The notes: generated by a model from the sequence alone, not told the origin. Positions 45,672 through 55,434 are shown, counted from the first letter of the stretch. The stretch: DNA of 64,000 nt from Paenibacillus oleatilyticus (GCF_018998565.1 NZ_JAHNZO010000003.1:124001-188000); one strand, 5' to 3'. A program made the numbers and translations.

Positions 45672-46541
45672 ATGAAATCTACGACCGGAGAAAAATGGTT
45701 CCTGGCCGTCAACGCGCTGCTGCTGATAATTGTCGGTTTGAGCTGTCTGCTGCCGCTGCTGCATATCGTGTCGGTGTCGCTCAGCGACCCGCATGCCGTC
45801 TTGTCCGGCGCCGTGACGTTGTGGCCGCAAGGCTGGACGCTGGAATCGTACGGCCTGCTGCTTCGTGGCTCGAAAATCGTGAGCGCTTTCGAAAACAGCG
45901 TTGAGCTCACCGTTGTCGGTGTCGCGCTGAGCATGATCTTCACGACGATGGCCGCTTATCCGCTGTCCCGGCGTTATTTTTACATGCGGCGGTTTTGGAC
46001 GCTGGCGATCGTGTTCACGATGCTGTTCAGCGGAGGCTTGATTCCGGGTTACCTGCTGCTGAAGCAGCTCGGCCTGATCAATACGTACGGCGCGATCTGG
46101 CTGCCGGGTCTGGTCAGCACGTTCAATATGCTGATCATGCGGACGTATTTCGAAGGCATTCCCGACGAGCTGGACGATGCGGCCCGGATGGACGGCTGCG
46201 GGGAATGGCGCTATTTGCTGCGGATCGTGCTGCCGCTGTCCGTGCCGGTGATCGCGACGCTGTCGATTTTTTACGCGGTCGGGTATTGGAACTCGTTCTT
46301 CCAGGTGCTGATGTACATCAACCAGACGAGCAAGTTCAACTTGACAGTGCTGGTGCAGCAGATGATCCAAAGCCAGTCGTTGATGCAGGAGATGAACGCC
46401 AGCGACATGCAGGCTTTTATCACCCCGGAGGGGATCAAGACGGCGGGCATTGTCGTCATGGTGCTGCCATTGCTGCTGGTGTATCCGTTTATGCAAAAGT
46501 ATTTTATTAAGGGCGTCATGATCGGTGCGGTGAAAGGCTAG
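45672..46541 (+). CDS. Carbohydrate ABC transporter permease (LplC type), second importer
   Basis: 289 residues with six membrane segments. The EAA loop reads LDDAARMDGCGEWRYLLRI and the end is FIKGVMIGAVKG, almost identical to the permease at 28579. GGAGGAGG precedes the ATG at a rather long distance. It follows its partner permease by 51 nt. Confidence 0.9.
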   Translation: MKSTTGEKWFLAVNALLLIIVGLSCLLPLLHIVSVSLSDPHAVLSGAVTLWPQGWTLESYGLLLRGSKIVSAFENSVELTVVGVALSMIFTTMAAYPLSRRYFYMRRFWTLAIVFTMLFSGGLIPGYLLLKQLGLINTYGAIWLPGLVSTFNMLIMRTYFEGIPDELDDAARMDGCGEWRYLLRIVLPLSVPVIATLSIFYAVGYWNSFFQVLMYINQTSKFNLTVLVQQMIQSQSLMQEMNASDMQAFITPEGIKTAGIVVMVLPLLLVYPFMQKYFIKGVMIGAVKG

Positions 46542-46579
46542 CGGTGTAGAGGGGAACAAAAGAAAAGGGGGCTGGCAAA

Positions 46580-48196
46580 ATGAGTACACGCAGAGGGAAG
46601 AAGCGGTGGAACGCCGGCATGGCGTTCGGATTGGCGGCGACGGTCGTTGTGGCGGGCTGCGCCTCGCCGGGAGCCGGAGGAAGCGGAGGGGCCGGGAACG
46701 GCAAGAAGCCGGAGCTGTCCGCGACGATTTACGACCGGGGGGCCGTTCCCCAGAACGAGGGCACGATTGAGAAAAACCGCTGGACCGATTGGATCAACAC
46801 GAACGGTCCGGCCAACGTCACGTTCGTCGCCATTCCGCGCAACGATGCGACGCAGAAGCTGACGACGCTGTTCGTGTCGGGCAGCGCGCCGGACCTGGTT
46901 TTCGAGTTTTCCTCCGTGCTGCGGAGCCAGCTGTATGCGCAGAAGCAGTTGATGCCGGTGGACGAGATGATCGAGAAATACAGCACGACGTACAAGGCGC
47001 TGCTCGACAAATATCCGGTGCTCAAGACGGTGGCCAAGATGCCCGACGGCAAAATGTATGCGTTCGGCAAAGTCAACGGTCTGCAGACGAACCATGCGCT
47101 CTACTTGAGGGCGGACTGGCTGAAGAAGCTGAACCTGCCGGTGCCGAAGACGACCGACGAGCTGTTCGAGGCGCTCAAGGCGTTCAAGGAGAAAGACCCG
47201 GATGGCAACGGAAAAGCGGACACGTACGGCACGTCGCTCGCCTATATTACGAATCAGATATTGAATGCGATGTTCCAGAACTCGAAGTGGGTCGTGGAGG
47301 ACGGCAAGCTCGTCCACGATTGGGAACGGGCCAAGGCGGCGACGGCGTTCAAGAAGCGGCTCTATGACGAAGGCATTGTCGACAAGGATTATTTGACGGA
47401 TAAGGCCGGCCAGAAGGCGCAGCAGGACTGGGTGAACGGGAAGCTCGGCATGTGGGGCGGACAGACGGGCGGCCCCGGATGGCTGCAGGTGTACGAGTCG
47501 CTGAAGAAAAACAACCCGTCCGCCGAGGTGATCGTCATTCCGCTGCCGAAAGGGCCGTACGGGCAGTTCAGCCCGATCATCAACAACCCGGTGCAGCTCA
47601 CCGCGATGGTGAACGCGCAGGCCAAAAACCCCGAGGCGATTATGAGATACGTCGACTTCATCTCCTCCGAGCAAGCCGGGAAGACGCTGGGCTACGGCAT
47701 CGAAGGCACGCATTATACGGCGGGCAAGAACGGCTGTCCGGCGTTTGTCGACAAGGACAAGGCGAAGGAAGTGACCTACGCGAGCGACTTCCGAATGCTG
47801 TTCTCCCCGGTGCTGGAGGGCAAGTGCGGCAGATACGCGGAAACGCTCAATCTGGACAACAAGATCGAGAAGGAGTATTACGATCTGTTAAAAATGGCCG
47901 ACGAAGCGTACTTGACGCCGGAGCGCCCGATCGCCGACATCACGAACCCGGAGCATATGCCGACGCTGCCGCAGGATCTGCAGCTGATCTCGACGAACAC
48001 GGACAAGATCGTCAACGATCTGTGGATCAAGGCGATTGTCAGCGGCCCCTCGTACACGCCGGAGCAGGCGATGACGGAAGCGAAGAGCACGTGGGATCAG
48101 GCGGGAGGCAAGCAGGTCGACGACTGGTATGCCAAGTGGTATGCGGAGAACAAAGACACGGCACTGCTGAGGGATAAGCTGTATGAATTTAAGTAA
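46580..48196 (+). CDS. Sugar-binding lipoprotein of the second importer
   Basis: 538 residues. The lipobox is VVVAGC (Cys near 27), giving an anchored extracellular protein. It is related to the two binding proteins at 25897 and 29558 but more distant: YDRGAVPQNEGTIEKNRWTD replaces YDRNNIPPEEGNWDKNRW, while DPDGNGKADTYG keeps the calcium-loop-like motif. AAGGGGG precedes the ATG. Last gene of the operon, followed by a terminator. Confidence 0.9.
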   Translation: MSTRRGKKRWNAGMAFGLAATVVVAGCASPGAGGSGGAGNGKKPELSATIYDRGAVPQNEGTIEKNRWTDWINTNGPANVTFVAIPRNDATQKLTTLFVSGSAPDLVFEFSSVLRSQLYAQKQLMPVDEMIEKYSTTYKALLDKYPVLKTVAKMPDGKMYAFGKVNGLQTNHALYLRADWLKKLNLPVPKTTDELFEALKAFKEKDPDGNGKADTYGTSLAYITNQILNAMFQNSKWVVEDGKLVHDWERAKAATAFKKRLYDEGIVDKDYLTDKAGQKAQQDWVNGKLGMWGGQTGGPGWLQVYESLKKNNPSAEVIVIPLPKGPYGQFSPIINNPVQLTAMVNAQAKNPEAIMRYVDFISSEQAGKTLGYGIEGTHYTAGKNGCPAFVDKDKAKEVTYASDFRMLFSPVLEGKCGRYAETLNLDNKIEKEYYDLLKMADEAYLTPERPIADITNPEHMPTLPQDLQLISTNTDKIVNDLWIKAIVSGPSYTPEQAMTEAKSTWDQAGGKQVDDWYAKWYAENKDTALLRDKLYEFK

Positions 48197-48202
48197 TTCG
48201 AT

Positions 48203-48233
48203 GGGCCCTGGGAGGATGCTCCCGGGGTCTTTT
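48203..48233 (+). terminator. Intrinsic terminator of the second importer operon
   Basis: Arms GGCCCTGGGAG and CTCCCGGGGTC (with G-T wobbles) around a GATG loop, followed by TTTT. Confidence 0.75.
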
Positions 48234-48301
48234 GCCTACCATTTTATAAAAATATACAGTATGATGATTTTAACAAAGTTGTACAGGTGGAAGGTGTTCT
48301 T

Positions 48302-48697
48302 ATGAAATATAAAGCATTGATTACCGCCATGTGCGTATCCATGACGACCGTAATTCTCATTTTGTGTTTGTACGATTACACGGCTCGGCGTGCTGCTGAC
48401 GCGCTAAATTCCCAAGGGGAGGAAGCGGAAAGGCTCAACATCCGGCAGCAATTTTTGCAAGAGCTGTCTTCGAAAGAACATATGCCCCAAGAGTCCGTTC
48501 AACAAATCTCAGGGCACTATGATGCGAAGGTAAATGATTATTATGTAAAGGTTGCCTATAAAGACGAACCGGATGTCGTTTATGTTTACGATAAAAACAC
48601 CAAGGGACAATTCGTTCTCATGCATATTTTAGCCGAAGGCGGAACCCAACCGGACGATCGATTAAAGCACAAGCATCGCTTTTCGCCGGCTCCTTAA
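48302..48697 (+). CDS. Small single-pass membrane protein, DUF3139-like
   Basis: 131 residues. One N-terminal membrane segment (ALITAMCVSMTTVILILCLY, residues 4-23), then a charged linker and a beta-rich end with VKVAYKDEPDVVYVYDKN. This layout and the DEP-x-Y-Y pattern recall DUF3139 proteins of Bacillota, whose function is unknown; the match is tentative. GGAAGGTG precedes the ATG at 48302; an in-frame ATG 15 nt upstream overlaps that site. No neighbours in operon. Confidence 0.6.
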   Translation: MKYKALITAMCVSMTTVILILCLYDYTARRAADALNSQGEEAERLNIRQQFLQELSSKEHMPQESVQQISGHYDAKVNDYYVKVAYKDEPDVVYVYDKNTKGQFVLMHILAEGGTQPDDRLKHKHRFSPAP

Positions 48698-48839
48698 ACG
48701 GTAAACCTATGCATCTCGCGGGCTATTTGTAAAATTTACAATTAATTAACATCAAATATGTCATGATGAAGGGGACTCCGGACAACAATCGGACAACATG
48801 GCTCGGCGAAGGAGGATGACGAGAGGAGGAACCTGAGCA

Positions 48840-49040
48840 ATGGTATTGATCAATTGTCACAAGTGCAATCGGGTTATGATGGATGAGCTGGAGGACGGGA
48901 CGCTGAGAATCCGCACCCGCATTTTGCTGGCCCGGCTGAACGGGACGGGCGTGCAGGCGGTGTGCCCGCAGTGCAAGAAGGACGTGCAGCTGCCGTTCGA
49001 TTTGGTTCCGCAGCATAAGCACGAAGCTTCTCACGCTTGA
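48840..49040 (+). CDS. Small zinc-ribbon-like protein, unrecognised
   Basis: 66 residues. Two CxxC pairs (CHKC at residues 6-9 and CPQC near 42-45) separated by about 30 residues suggest one bound zinc. No other domain fits. AGGAGG lies 10 nt before the ATG, a strong translation signal, so the gene is probably real. It has no operon partner and no terminator was seen. Confidence 0.6.
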   Translation: MVLINCHKCNRVMMDELEDGTLRIRTRILLARLNGTGVQAVCPQCKKDVQLPFDLVPQHKHEASHA

Positions 49041-49428
49041 GAAATGCGTTAACCCGGTTCGCCGTTCGACAGCAGCCGGGCGCACTCGCGCAGCTTCACG
49101 AATTATTCACATGGGCAAAACATTGCGATGACAATGGCTTGGTACAGTAAAAACAGATCGAATATCGGAAAACGATGGTGCGACAAAGTCTTCGGGACGG
49201 CCATGATCATTGGCGCGACCCGGGACTTTTTTTGTCGTTTCCGGCTTGTACCGGGCTGTCTGCGGACAGCGGTTTTCCGATGGATACCGGGAGGTGGGAC
49301 AAGCGTTCGGCAGCGAGCCTCTTGACGATTAGCGGAAGGGGCGAGGCGAAACCGACGGAAAGGAAAACGCATCTGCCTTGCGAACAACGTGACGATGGAA
49401 TTGCCCGAGAGCCGGCATTCGGGCACCT
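49041..49428. other. Stretch without a recognisable gene
   Basis: Short open frames exist on both strands, but none has a ribosome binding site or a recognisable protein pattern. It may contain decayed upstream parts of the fragment that follows. Confidence 0.4.
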
Positions 49429-49827
49429 GTGCCTCCGGTCAGTCAGAACGGTAGACGACCATCCGCAGCCATGCAGCGACAGCGTTTCAAGCGTTTCATC
49501 CATTCTGCCGGAGCTTACACGGTCACGGCGAATCTGAAGCACTACATTCCGGTCAAAGCGGCGGTCATCGTGCAGGATGGAAAAGCCGCCGACCTCGGCA
49601 ACTTGGCGGCGTCCGGCAACGGCGGGAGCAAGGAAGGCTTGATGCGGGGAGGCAACGTATATCCCGATGCGGAAATCAACATTTACGATGCGGTGATTGT
49701 CGGTGCTTCGCTCAATAAGACGACGCCGGAAGCTCTTGCGGCGGCGGATATCAACGGAGACGGCTCGGTCAATCAGGCCGACCTCGATCTGGTAGAGAAG
49801 AACTTCCTTGCCCAAATCGCAAACTAA
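49429..49827 (+). pseudogene. C-terminal fragment of a secreted dockerin/EF-hand protein
   Basis: The recognisable part starts near 49510: GAYTVTANLKHYIPVKAAV followed by a dockerin-like calcium pair, YPDAEINIYDAVIVGASLNK and DINGDGSVNQADLDLVEKNF. These are usually the last domain of large secreted carbohydrate-active proteins. The first 25 or so residues of the open frame look unrelated, there is no signal peptide and no ribosome binding site at the ATG, so the 5' part of the original gene appears lost. A terminator follows. It could still be expressed as a short protein, which is why confidence in the pseudogene status is moderate. Confidence 0.55.
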
Positions 49828-49848
49828 GGAGCAGTTGGGCGGCATAAG

Positions 49849-49901
49849 AAGCGGCGTCCCGGGCATAAGCGTACCATGCTTGCGGGGCGCCGCTTTTTTT
49901 T
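49849..49901 (+). terminator. Intrinsic terminator after the dockerin-like fragment
   Basis: Arms AAGCGGCGtCCC and GGGgCGCCGCTT with a long loop, followed by seven or more T. Confidence 0.75.
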
Positions 49902-49918
49902 ACAAGAAGGAAACCAGC

Positions 49919-50464
49919 TTAGCTTTGCGCATTTTCCGGAGCCGTATGGATGACGACGCCTTCGACGTCTTGCGGATTTTCCAGCAGGTGAAAAATCGGG
50001 CATACCCGCTCCACCGCCTCATGAAGCTCGGCAATCGTCTGCTCCGATTCCGACGAGACAATGTGCAGCTTATACCGGATGTTGTGCGGATAGATGGGGA
50101 TATGCTCGAAGCCCGGCTGCCCGGCCAAGGCATGCTGCTCCCCGGTCACTTCCACCTCCAGCGAGTCCAAGGACACGCCCCGTTCGGCGGCTTGAATCAA
50201 GGTGATATGCGTCAAGCAGCTGCCGAGCACGCCGAGCTGAAGCTCCGGCGACGTCGGTCCGAGATTGTACCCGGCAAAGTCCGGCGGACTGTCGCTGATG
50301 ATCTGAAAATCGCGGATGCGGATTTCGCGCACCCCGCTTCGCCCGGCCGCACGCACATTGGCTTTAATCGCCTGCCTGGCCGTTTCCGGCTGCTTCAAAG
50401 CTTGCTCGTTGCGCTGAAGGCTCGCTTCCCGTTTTTGAACCAGAAATTCGTTCAAGGTGGACAT
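49919..50464 (-). CDS. OsmC family protein
   Basis: 181 residues. OsmC/Ohr proteins reduce organic hydroperoxides with two Cys. Both expected Cys are visible: LGSCLTH near residue 85 and RVCPIFHLLENP near residue 155. The protein then belongs to the OsmC-like thiol peroxidase group, possibly tied to sulfur metabolism since it is divergent from a MetY gene. The ATG at 50464 has GGGAGTG upstream; the frame is open further upstream but crosses a hairpin in the leader. Leader of about 155 nt with a terminator-like hairpin (50501-50563). Confidence 0.8.
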   Translation of the reverse strand: MSTLNEFLVQKREASLQRNEQALKQPETARQAIKANVRAAGRSGVREIRIRDFQIISDSPPDFAGYNLGPTSPELQLGVLGSCLTHITLIQAAERGVSLDSLEVEVTGEQHALAGQPGFEHIPIYPHNIRYKLHIVSSESEQTIAELHEAVERVCPIFHLLENPQDVEGVVIHTAPENAQS

Positions 50465-50500
50465 CGTTCGATCACTCCCATACGATGGAATTTGATTCCC

Positions 50501-50563
50501 AAATAAAAAGACTCCATGATTATTCGGCCAAGTGACGTTTCCGGTGCGGTCGAATAACTGGAG
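50501..50563 (-). terminator. Terminator-like hairpin inside the osmC leader
   Basis: On the minus strand CTCCAgTTATTCG pairs with CGAATAAtcaTGGAG and is followed by CTTTTTATTT. It lies between the predicted osmC promoter and the gene, 37 nt before the ATG, so it may act as an attenuator. Confidence 0.5.
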
Positions 50564-50627
50564 CCTCCAAGGGCATGGTGGGCTGGTTGGATTGGTTTGC
50601 AGATACAAAATCAAGGCGATTTACTAA

Positions 50628-50656
50628 AATGTAGCATCAAACGCCAGAGGAAGCAA
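50628..50656 (-). promoter_or_regulatory. Predicted promoter of the osmC gene
   Basis: On the minus strand TTGCTT (50651-50656) and TACATT (50628-50633) are 17 nt apart. Confidence 0.45.
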
Positions 50657-50714
50657 CCCGAAAATTTTTAAGTTGACGCTGGCAAGAGTCCCCTGTTAAA
50701 ATAGCATCAACGCC
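50632..50714. repeat. Two direct repeats TAGCATCAA(A)CGCC between osmC and metY
   Basis: Copies at 50632-50645 and 50702-50714. The first overlaps the predicted -10 of osmC, the second directly follows the predicted -10 of metY, so they are candidate operators for one shared regulator. Confidence 0.5.
50673..50702 (+). promoter_or_regulatory. Predicted promoter of metY
   Basis: TTGACG (50673-50678) and TAAAAT (50697-50702) are separated by 18 nt. Confidence 0.45.
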
Positions 50715-50827
50715 TGATAGCCAATTAAACCTATCGGAATTTGTCTACCGGACTGCCGGAGGCATGACGAAACCCGTATTCATCGCAGGAATGCGCGGGC
50801 CGTTATGTCTCTTTTTTTGCATATTAA

Positions 50828-52171
<1,344 letters not shown>

Positions 52172-52184
52172 AAGGTAAAATGCG

Positions 52185-52228
52185 AAAAGCCGCAATGCGA
52201 GGATATTTGCTCGTGTTGCGGCTTTTTT
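52185..52228 (+). terminator. Intrinsic terminator of metY
   Basis: Perfect arms AAAAGCCGCAA and TTGCGGCTTTT with a 19-nt loop and a continuing T-run. Confidence 0.9.
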
Positions 52229-52408
52229 ATATATAGACACTGTATGTGTAGAATAAACCAGTATTCTGTTTTTACGAGGTGTACCTTAGAATGCGAGTAT
52301 CTACGCTGCTGCAAATGCAAAAAAATGTTCCTGAGCCTGTGGCTCACAACCGGGAATGAAAATGCTGCAAACGTGCATTTTCGAAAAAAAAGACCACTTC
52401 TATAATTA

Positions 52409-52562
52409 GGAGGCCACTGAAAAAGCCCCATAGTGAACAGAATATGTAAAGAAAAACGAGCCTCTAGAATCGCTTCTAAGGCTCGTTTCGCATTCAGGGA
52501 GACATTTTTGTATCCCTAAAATCTATCATTTTTCTAAAGTCAGCAGTTTTTCAAAGGCCTCT
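52409..52562. mobile_element. MITE-like or insertion-sequence remnant of about 150 bp
   Basis: The ends form an imperfect inverted repeat: GGAGGCCACTGAAAAA on the left and, in reverse, AGAGGCCTTTGAAAAA on the right. Ends of this type occur in IS1182-like elements, as far as I recall. The inside has no coding capacity but holds a strong hairpin, AACGAGCCTcTAGAA / TTCTAAGGCTCGTT. The stretch 52229-52408 before it contains no gene. Confidence 0.5.
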
Positions 52563-52630
52563 ATAAATAGGTGGTATTTTTGTAGGCGGGTCTTAGTAAT
52601 TGGTAAGAAAAAAAGAAATTAGTACTCGTT

Positions 52631-54226
52631 TTATTTTTCTCCCAAACATAGTTTTTTTACGTATGCATACACTATTTCAGTACGTAGTTCCAAAAAGCCT
52701 TCATAACTGAGTTTACTGTATTCTTCTTTTGATAATATAGGAAGTAAATTTGATGAGAAAACTGGCTCATATCGTTCTCCCAAAGAATTGATTAAATTAG
52801 GAATATACTCGTTGGGGTTTTGATCGCTTATAAAATTATTTTCAGAAGCAGCTAAAATACATATATTTATAATACTGTTGGTTTCGGGTATTCCTAATCT
52901 TTTAAGATATGCTTGTGGGTAAATATGATGAAATTGTTTTCTATTATACACAGATAAAGCATCGGAAGTATCGATTCTAGCACCATTTGTTATGTTTTGA
53001 GGATTCATACAAGCAAGTGCCAACACATATGCTCTTGTACTCGAATTATTACTTCTAAAAAGTACGTTCTTAAGATTTGCAATGGAAGACTCAAAATCAA
53101 ATGAAGGGGAATCAAGTTGCTTTTCGATAATAAAGGAAGTTATGTTTATAATATCACTTGATAAGAACGAATCTGACGCCCCTCTATATCTTTGGGAAAA
53201 AGAGCTTGCCCAAAACCATTGTCTTACTCTAGTAACATCGTCACTGTCCAAAGTCTTCTTTCGAGAGAAAATATACGATAAGATCACTACTATTGCTTCA
53301 TAAGGCAAATAGTCCCAACTGTATAATTTAAATTCTGTACTTAATAAATCAACTGATTTTAATAAAGCAGTTTTAGTTCTGTCAACTAAACTATCCATTT
53401 GGCTTTTTGTTAAGTTTCGTAACGATAGTATATGTTCTCTTTTTATACTTTGAAAGTTAATAGCAGACATACATTTTAGAATTGTATCGCCTGAAATGTC
53501 CCCAAATCCTTTTGGCATAAGAGCTTCTGCAATTTCTTCTGCTTCATTATTTAAATTAAATTGCTGTGACCAAGTAGCCGCTACCATAAGATCATAGGTG
53601 GATAATCGTGTTCCTGAACTGTTAATTCTTTCAAATATAGGACAAACCTCTTCCACAGTCAGATCTTTTAGTGTTACAACAGGAATTCTGTAATTTGTAA
53701 CAATATCTATTAGACTATCTAAACGTTCTTGAAGTTTTGTTGCATTGTTGTGACTTACTAAGCCAGTTCTAAAATTAAGTAGTTTTGTGGTCTGGTATAT
53801 CCATCTTAATGGAAATAAGGTCACTTTCATTTCTTCAGAATTTTGAACAAACTCTTCTTTTTCTAAATCATATGCTATAGAAAACCCGTTATCCTCATCA
53901 TTAGCTCCGAAACAAGAATAAATGACGGTTAGTCTTTGCTGGCCATCCAAAACGTAATTCGTTGGACTTAAATCATCGGTTTCGGGCAACTTAAAATCCC
54001 CAATATTTCGCTCGACTGCTAACTTAGATTGTGTTTTCCAAAGAAGTAGACTTCCAACTGGATAATTGTTGGAAATACTATCCAATAAATTTAGAGCTTG
54101 TGGTTCCTTCCAAACAAATTTTCTCTGGAACTGAGGGATTTTTATTTCGCCTTTTTTAATATCTCCAATTAAATCTTTGATTAGAGGGGTGTCTGTCCCT
54201 AGTCTTCCTGATATATTGGTTCGCAT
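52631..54226 (-). CDS. DUF262 protein with C-terminal HNH-type domain (GmrSD-like)
   Basis: 531 residues. The N-terminal DUF262 domain is clear: IPQFQRKFVWK near residue 32, the NTP-binding DGQQRLTVIYSCF motif near 95, and CPIFERINSSGTRLSTYDLM near 200. The C-terminal region has an HNH-like block, QFHHIYPQAYLKRLG, followed by an Asn-containing IINICILAASENN. GmrSD and SspE are defence proteins of this architecture that cut modified or phage DNA after nucleotide binding. The role here is inferred. The ATG at 54226 has GAGGAG 9 nt upstream. The gene is strikingly AT-rich compared with the flanks, consistent with recent transfer, and stands alone on its strand. Confidence 0.85.
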   Translation of the reverse strand: MRTNISGRLGTDTPLIKDLIGDIKKGEIKIPQFQRKFVWKEPQALNLLDSISNNYPVGSLLLWKTQSKLAVERNIGDFKLPETDDLSPTNYVLDGQQRLTVIYSCFGANDEDNGFSIAYDLEKEEFVQNSEEMKVTLFPLRWIYQTTKLLNFRTGLVSHNNATKLQERLDSLIDIVTNYRIPVVTLKDLTVEEVCPIFERINSSGTRLSTYDLMVAATWSQQFNLNNEAEEIAEALMPKGFGDISGDTILKCMSAINFQSIKREHILSLRNLTKSQMDSLVDRTKTALLKSVDLLSTEFKLYSWDYLPYEAIVVILSYIFSRKKTLDSDDVTRVRQWFWASSFSQRYRGASDSFLSSDIINITSFIIEKQLDSPSFDFESSIANLKNVLFRSNNSSTRAYVLALACMNPQNITNGARIDTSDALSVYNRKQFHHIYPQAYLKRLGIPETNSIINICILAASENNFISDQNPNEYIPNLINSLGERYEPVFSSNLLPILSKEEYSKLSYEGFLELRTEIVYAYVKKLCLGEK

Positions 54227-54507
54227 AGTCCTGTCTCCTCTTAACTTAAAATCTGTTATCTGAGATTCCCTAATTATAACAAAAAAATCAAACAATTGCT
54301 TAATCAGACGAGAATGTCTATTTTGTAGCAGTGGTAGTATCGAGGGAAGTAATAGAAAAAGATAGTAAATCAACAGGGTATTAGGGTATGCCCCTAATAA
54401 GCGAAATTGAATATCCAAATTCAGTGCTTGCTACAACGCGAGACAGCAGTCTCGTGTACAAAATACCTAACCTTCGAGAAAAAAGAGTGAGCAGTTCGTC
54501 GTATGGA

Positions 54508-54536
54508 TTGACTTTTTGTGTCCACAATAATACAAT
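54508..54536 (+). promoter_or_regulatory. Promoter of the RHH gene, embedded in a palindrome
   Basis: TTGACT (54508-54513) and TACAAT (54531-54536) are exactly 17 nt apart. The -10 box covers the centre of the palindrome at 54511-54555. The stretch from 54227 to 54507 contains nothing recognisable. Confidence 0.75.
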
Positions 54537-54555
54537 TATTGTGGACACAAAAAGT
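54511..54555. promoter_or_regulatory. Perfect 45-bp palindromic operator
   Basis: Two perfectly complementary 21-nt arms surround a 3-nt ACA centre. The left arm begins ACTTTTTGTGTCCACA and the right arm is its exact reverse complement. It overlaps the promoter of the RHH gene and ends 11 nt before its start codon. Confidence 0.85.
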
Positions 54556-54566
54556 GGGGTGAAGCG

Positions 54567-54746
54567 ATGTCGTCCAAAAAGATGGGGCGTCCTCCATCTG
54601 ATAATCCCAAAAGCGAAACGATCAAGATCCGTATCGATCAAGCGATCTTGAGCAAGCTCGATGCTTGCACCGAAAAGCTGGATACGACGCGTTCGGATAT
54701 CGTGCGTAAAGGGATTGAGAAGGTGTATGACGATCTCCAAAAATAA
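54567..54746 (+). CDS. Ribbon-helix-helix (CopG/Arc-type) DNA-binding protein
   Basis: 59 residues. The basic N-terminus SKKMGRPPSDNPKS is followed by a beta strand and two helices of RHH type: TIKIRIDQAILSKLDACTEK, then TTRSDIVRKGIEKVYDDL. The GRPP tail resembles an AT-hook-like minor groove contact. GGGGTG lies 5 nt before the ATG. Small RHH proteins usually bind their own palindromic operator, and the promoter is covered by a perfect palindrome, so autorepression is very likely. A toxin partner is not obvious: the next gene encodes a DUF6809-like protein. Confidence 0.85.
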   Translation: MSSKKMGRPPSDNPKSETIKIRIDQAILSKLDACTEKLDTTRSDIVRKGIEKVYDDLQK

Positions 54747-54884
54747 AGAAGGAAGCGGCGTGAGTCCCGAGAAGAACACCGCCACTTCCTACCCGCAATC
54801 GCTACGTGAGCTGACTGCATAAATATCCTACCATGTGCAGGAATCTCATTCAAGCGATGCGATTACATTTATGGGAGGATGAAC

Positions 54885-55193
54885 ATGAAATCTACTCTGG
54901 AAGCCCTGTTCCGTGGACAACTTCATCCCGATGAGACCATTGTGCCGTCTCATCCTGAATATCGACTCTTAACCCGACAAGTGGCGGCGCAGACTGAACA
55001 ATGGCGAAACCGATTGGGTGAAGAAGTGTTTCGCGAGCTTAAGGAATATTTTGACCTGTGTGACAGCGTGGATAGCATGCATGTCGAAGCTGCCTTTCTC
55101 CATGGGTTCAGGCTTGGAGCAAATATGATGATCGAAGTGATGAGCAAACGTGACGCGGTGGTTCCGAATGCTGCTTCGGGCTTGTCATTATAA
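54885..55193 (+). CDS. Small protein resembling DUF6809
   Basis: 102 residues. It reads KSTLEALFRGQLHPDETIVP, EYRLLTRQVAAQ, and near the end FLHGFRLGANMMIEVM. This pattern matches my recollection of DUF6809 proteins, common in mobile and phage-like regions of Bacillota; function is unknown. The ATG at 54885 lies 6 nt after GGGAGG; an ATG at 54879 touches that site. It follows the RHH gene by 138 nt and may be co-transcribed. Confidence 0.6.
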   Translation: MKSTLEALFRGQLHPDETIVPSHPEYRLLTRQVAAQTEQWRNRLGEEVFRELKEYFDLCDSVDSMHVEAAFLHGFRLGANMMIEVMSKRDAVVPNAASGLSL

Positions 55194-55434
55194 TGAAAAT
55201 AGTGACTTGATGACTTCGTATATGCAGATGGGATAACATGTAGATTCAATTGCTTAGATAGAAGATGCTCTCGATATGCATGCAGCAGCTCGTTCCGTCT
55301 GTCAGGTCTAGGGAAAACGAGCTGTTTGCTTATGCCGAGCTCGTTAGGATTTCAGATTCCTAAACGTAAGGATTTGTGGCTGTTGAAAGCAGAAAGTCGC
55401 CCGACGCGTCTCCTTTTTTCTCGGCTGGTTAATC
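55194..55434. other. Intergenic stretch without recognisable gene
   Basis: Contains only short open frames without ribosome binding sites. It ends at a bidirectional terminator (55435-55490). Confidence 0.4.
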
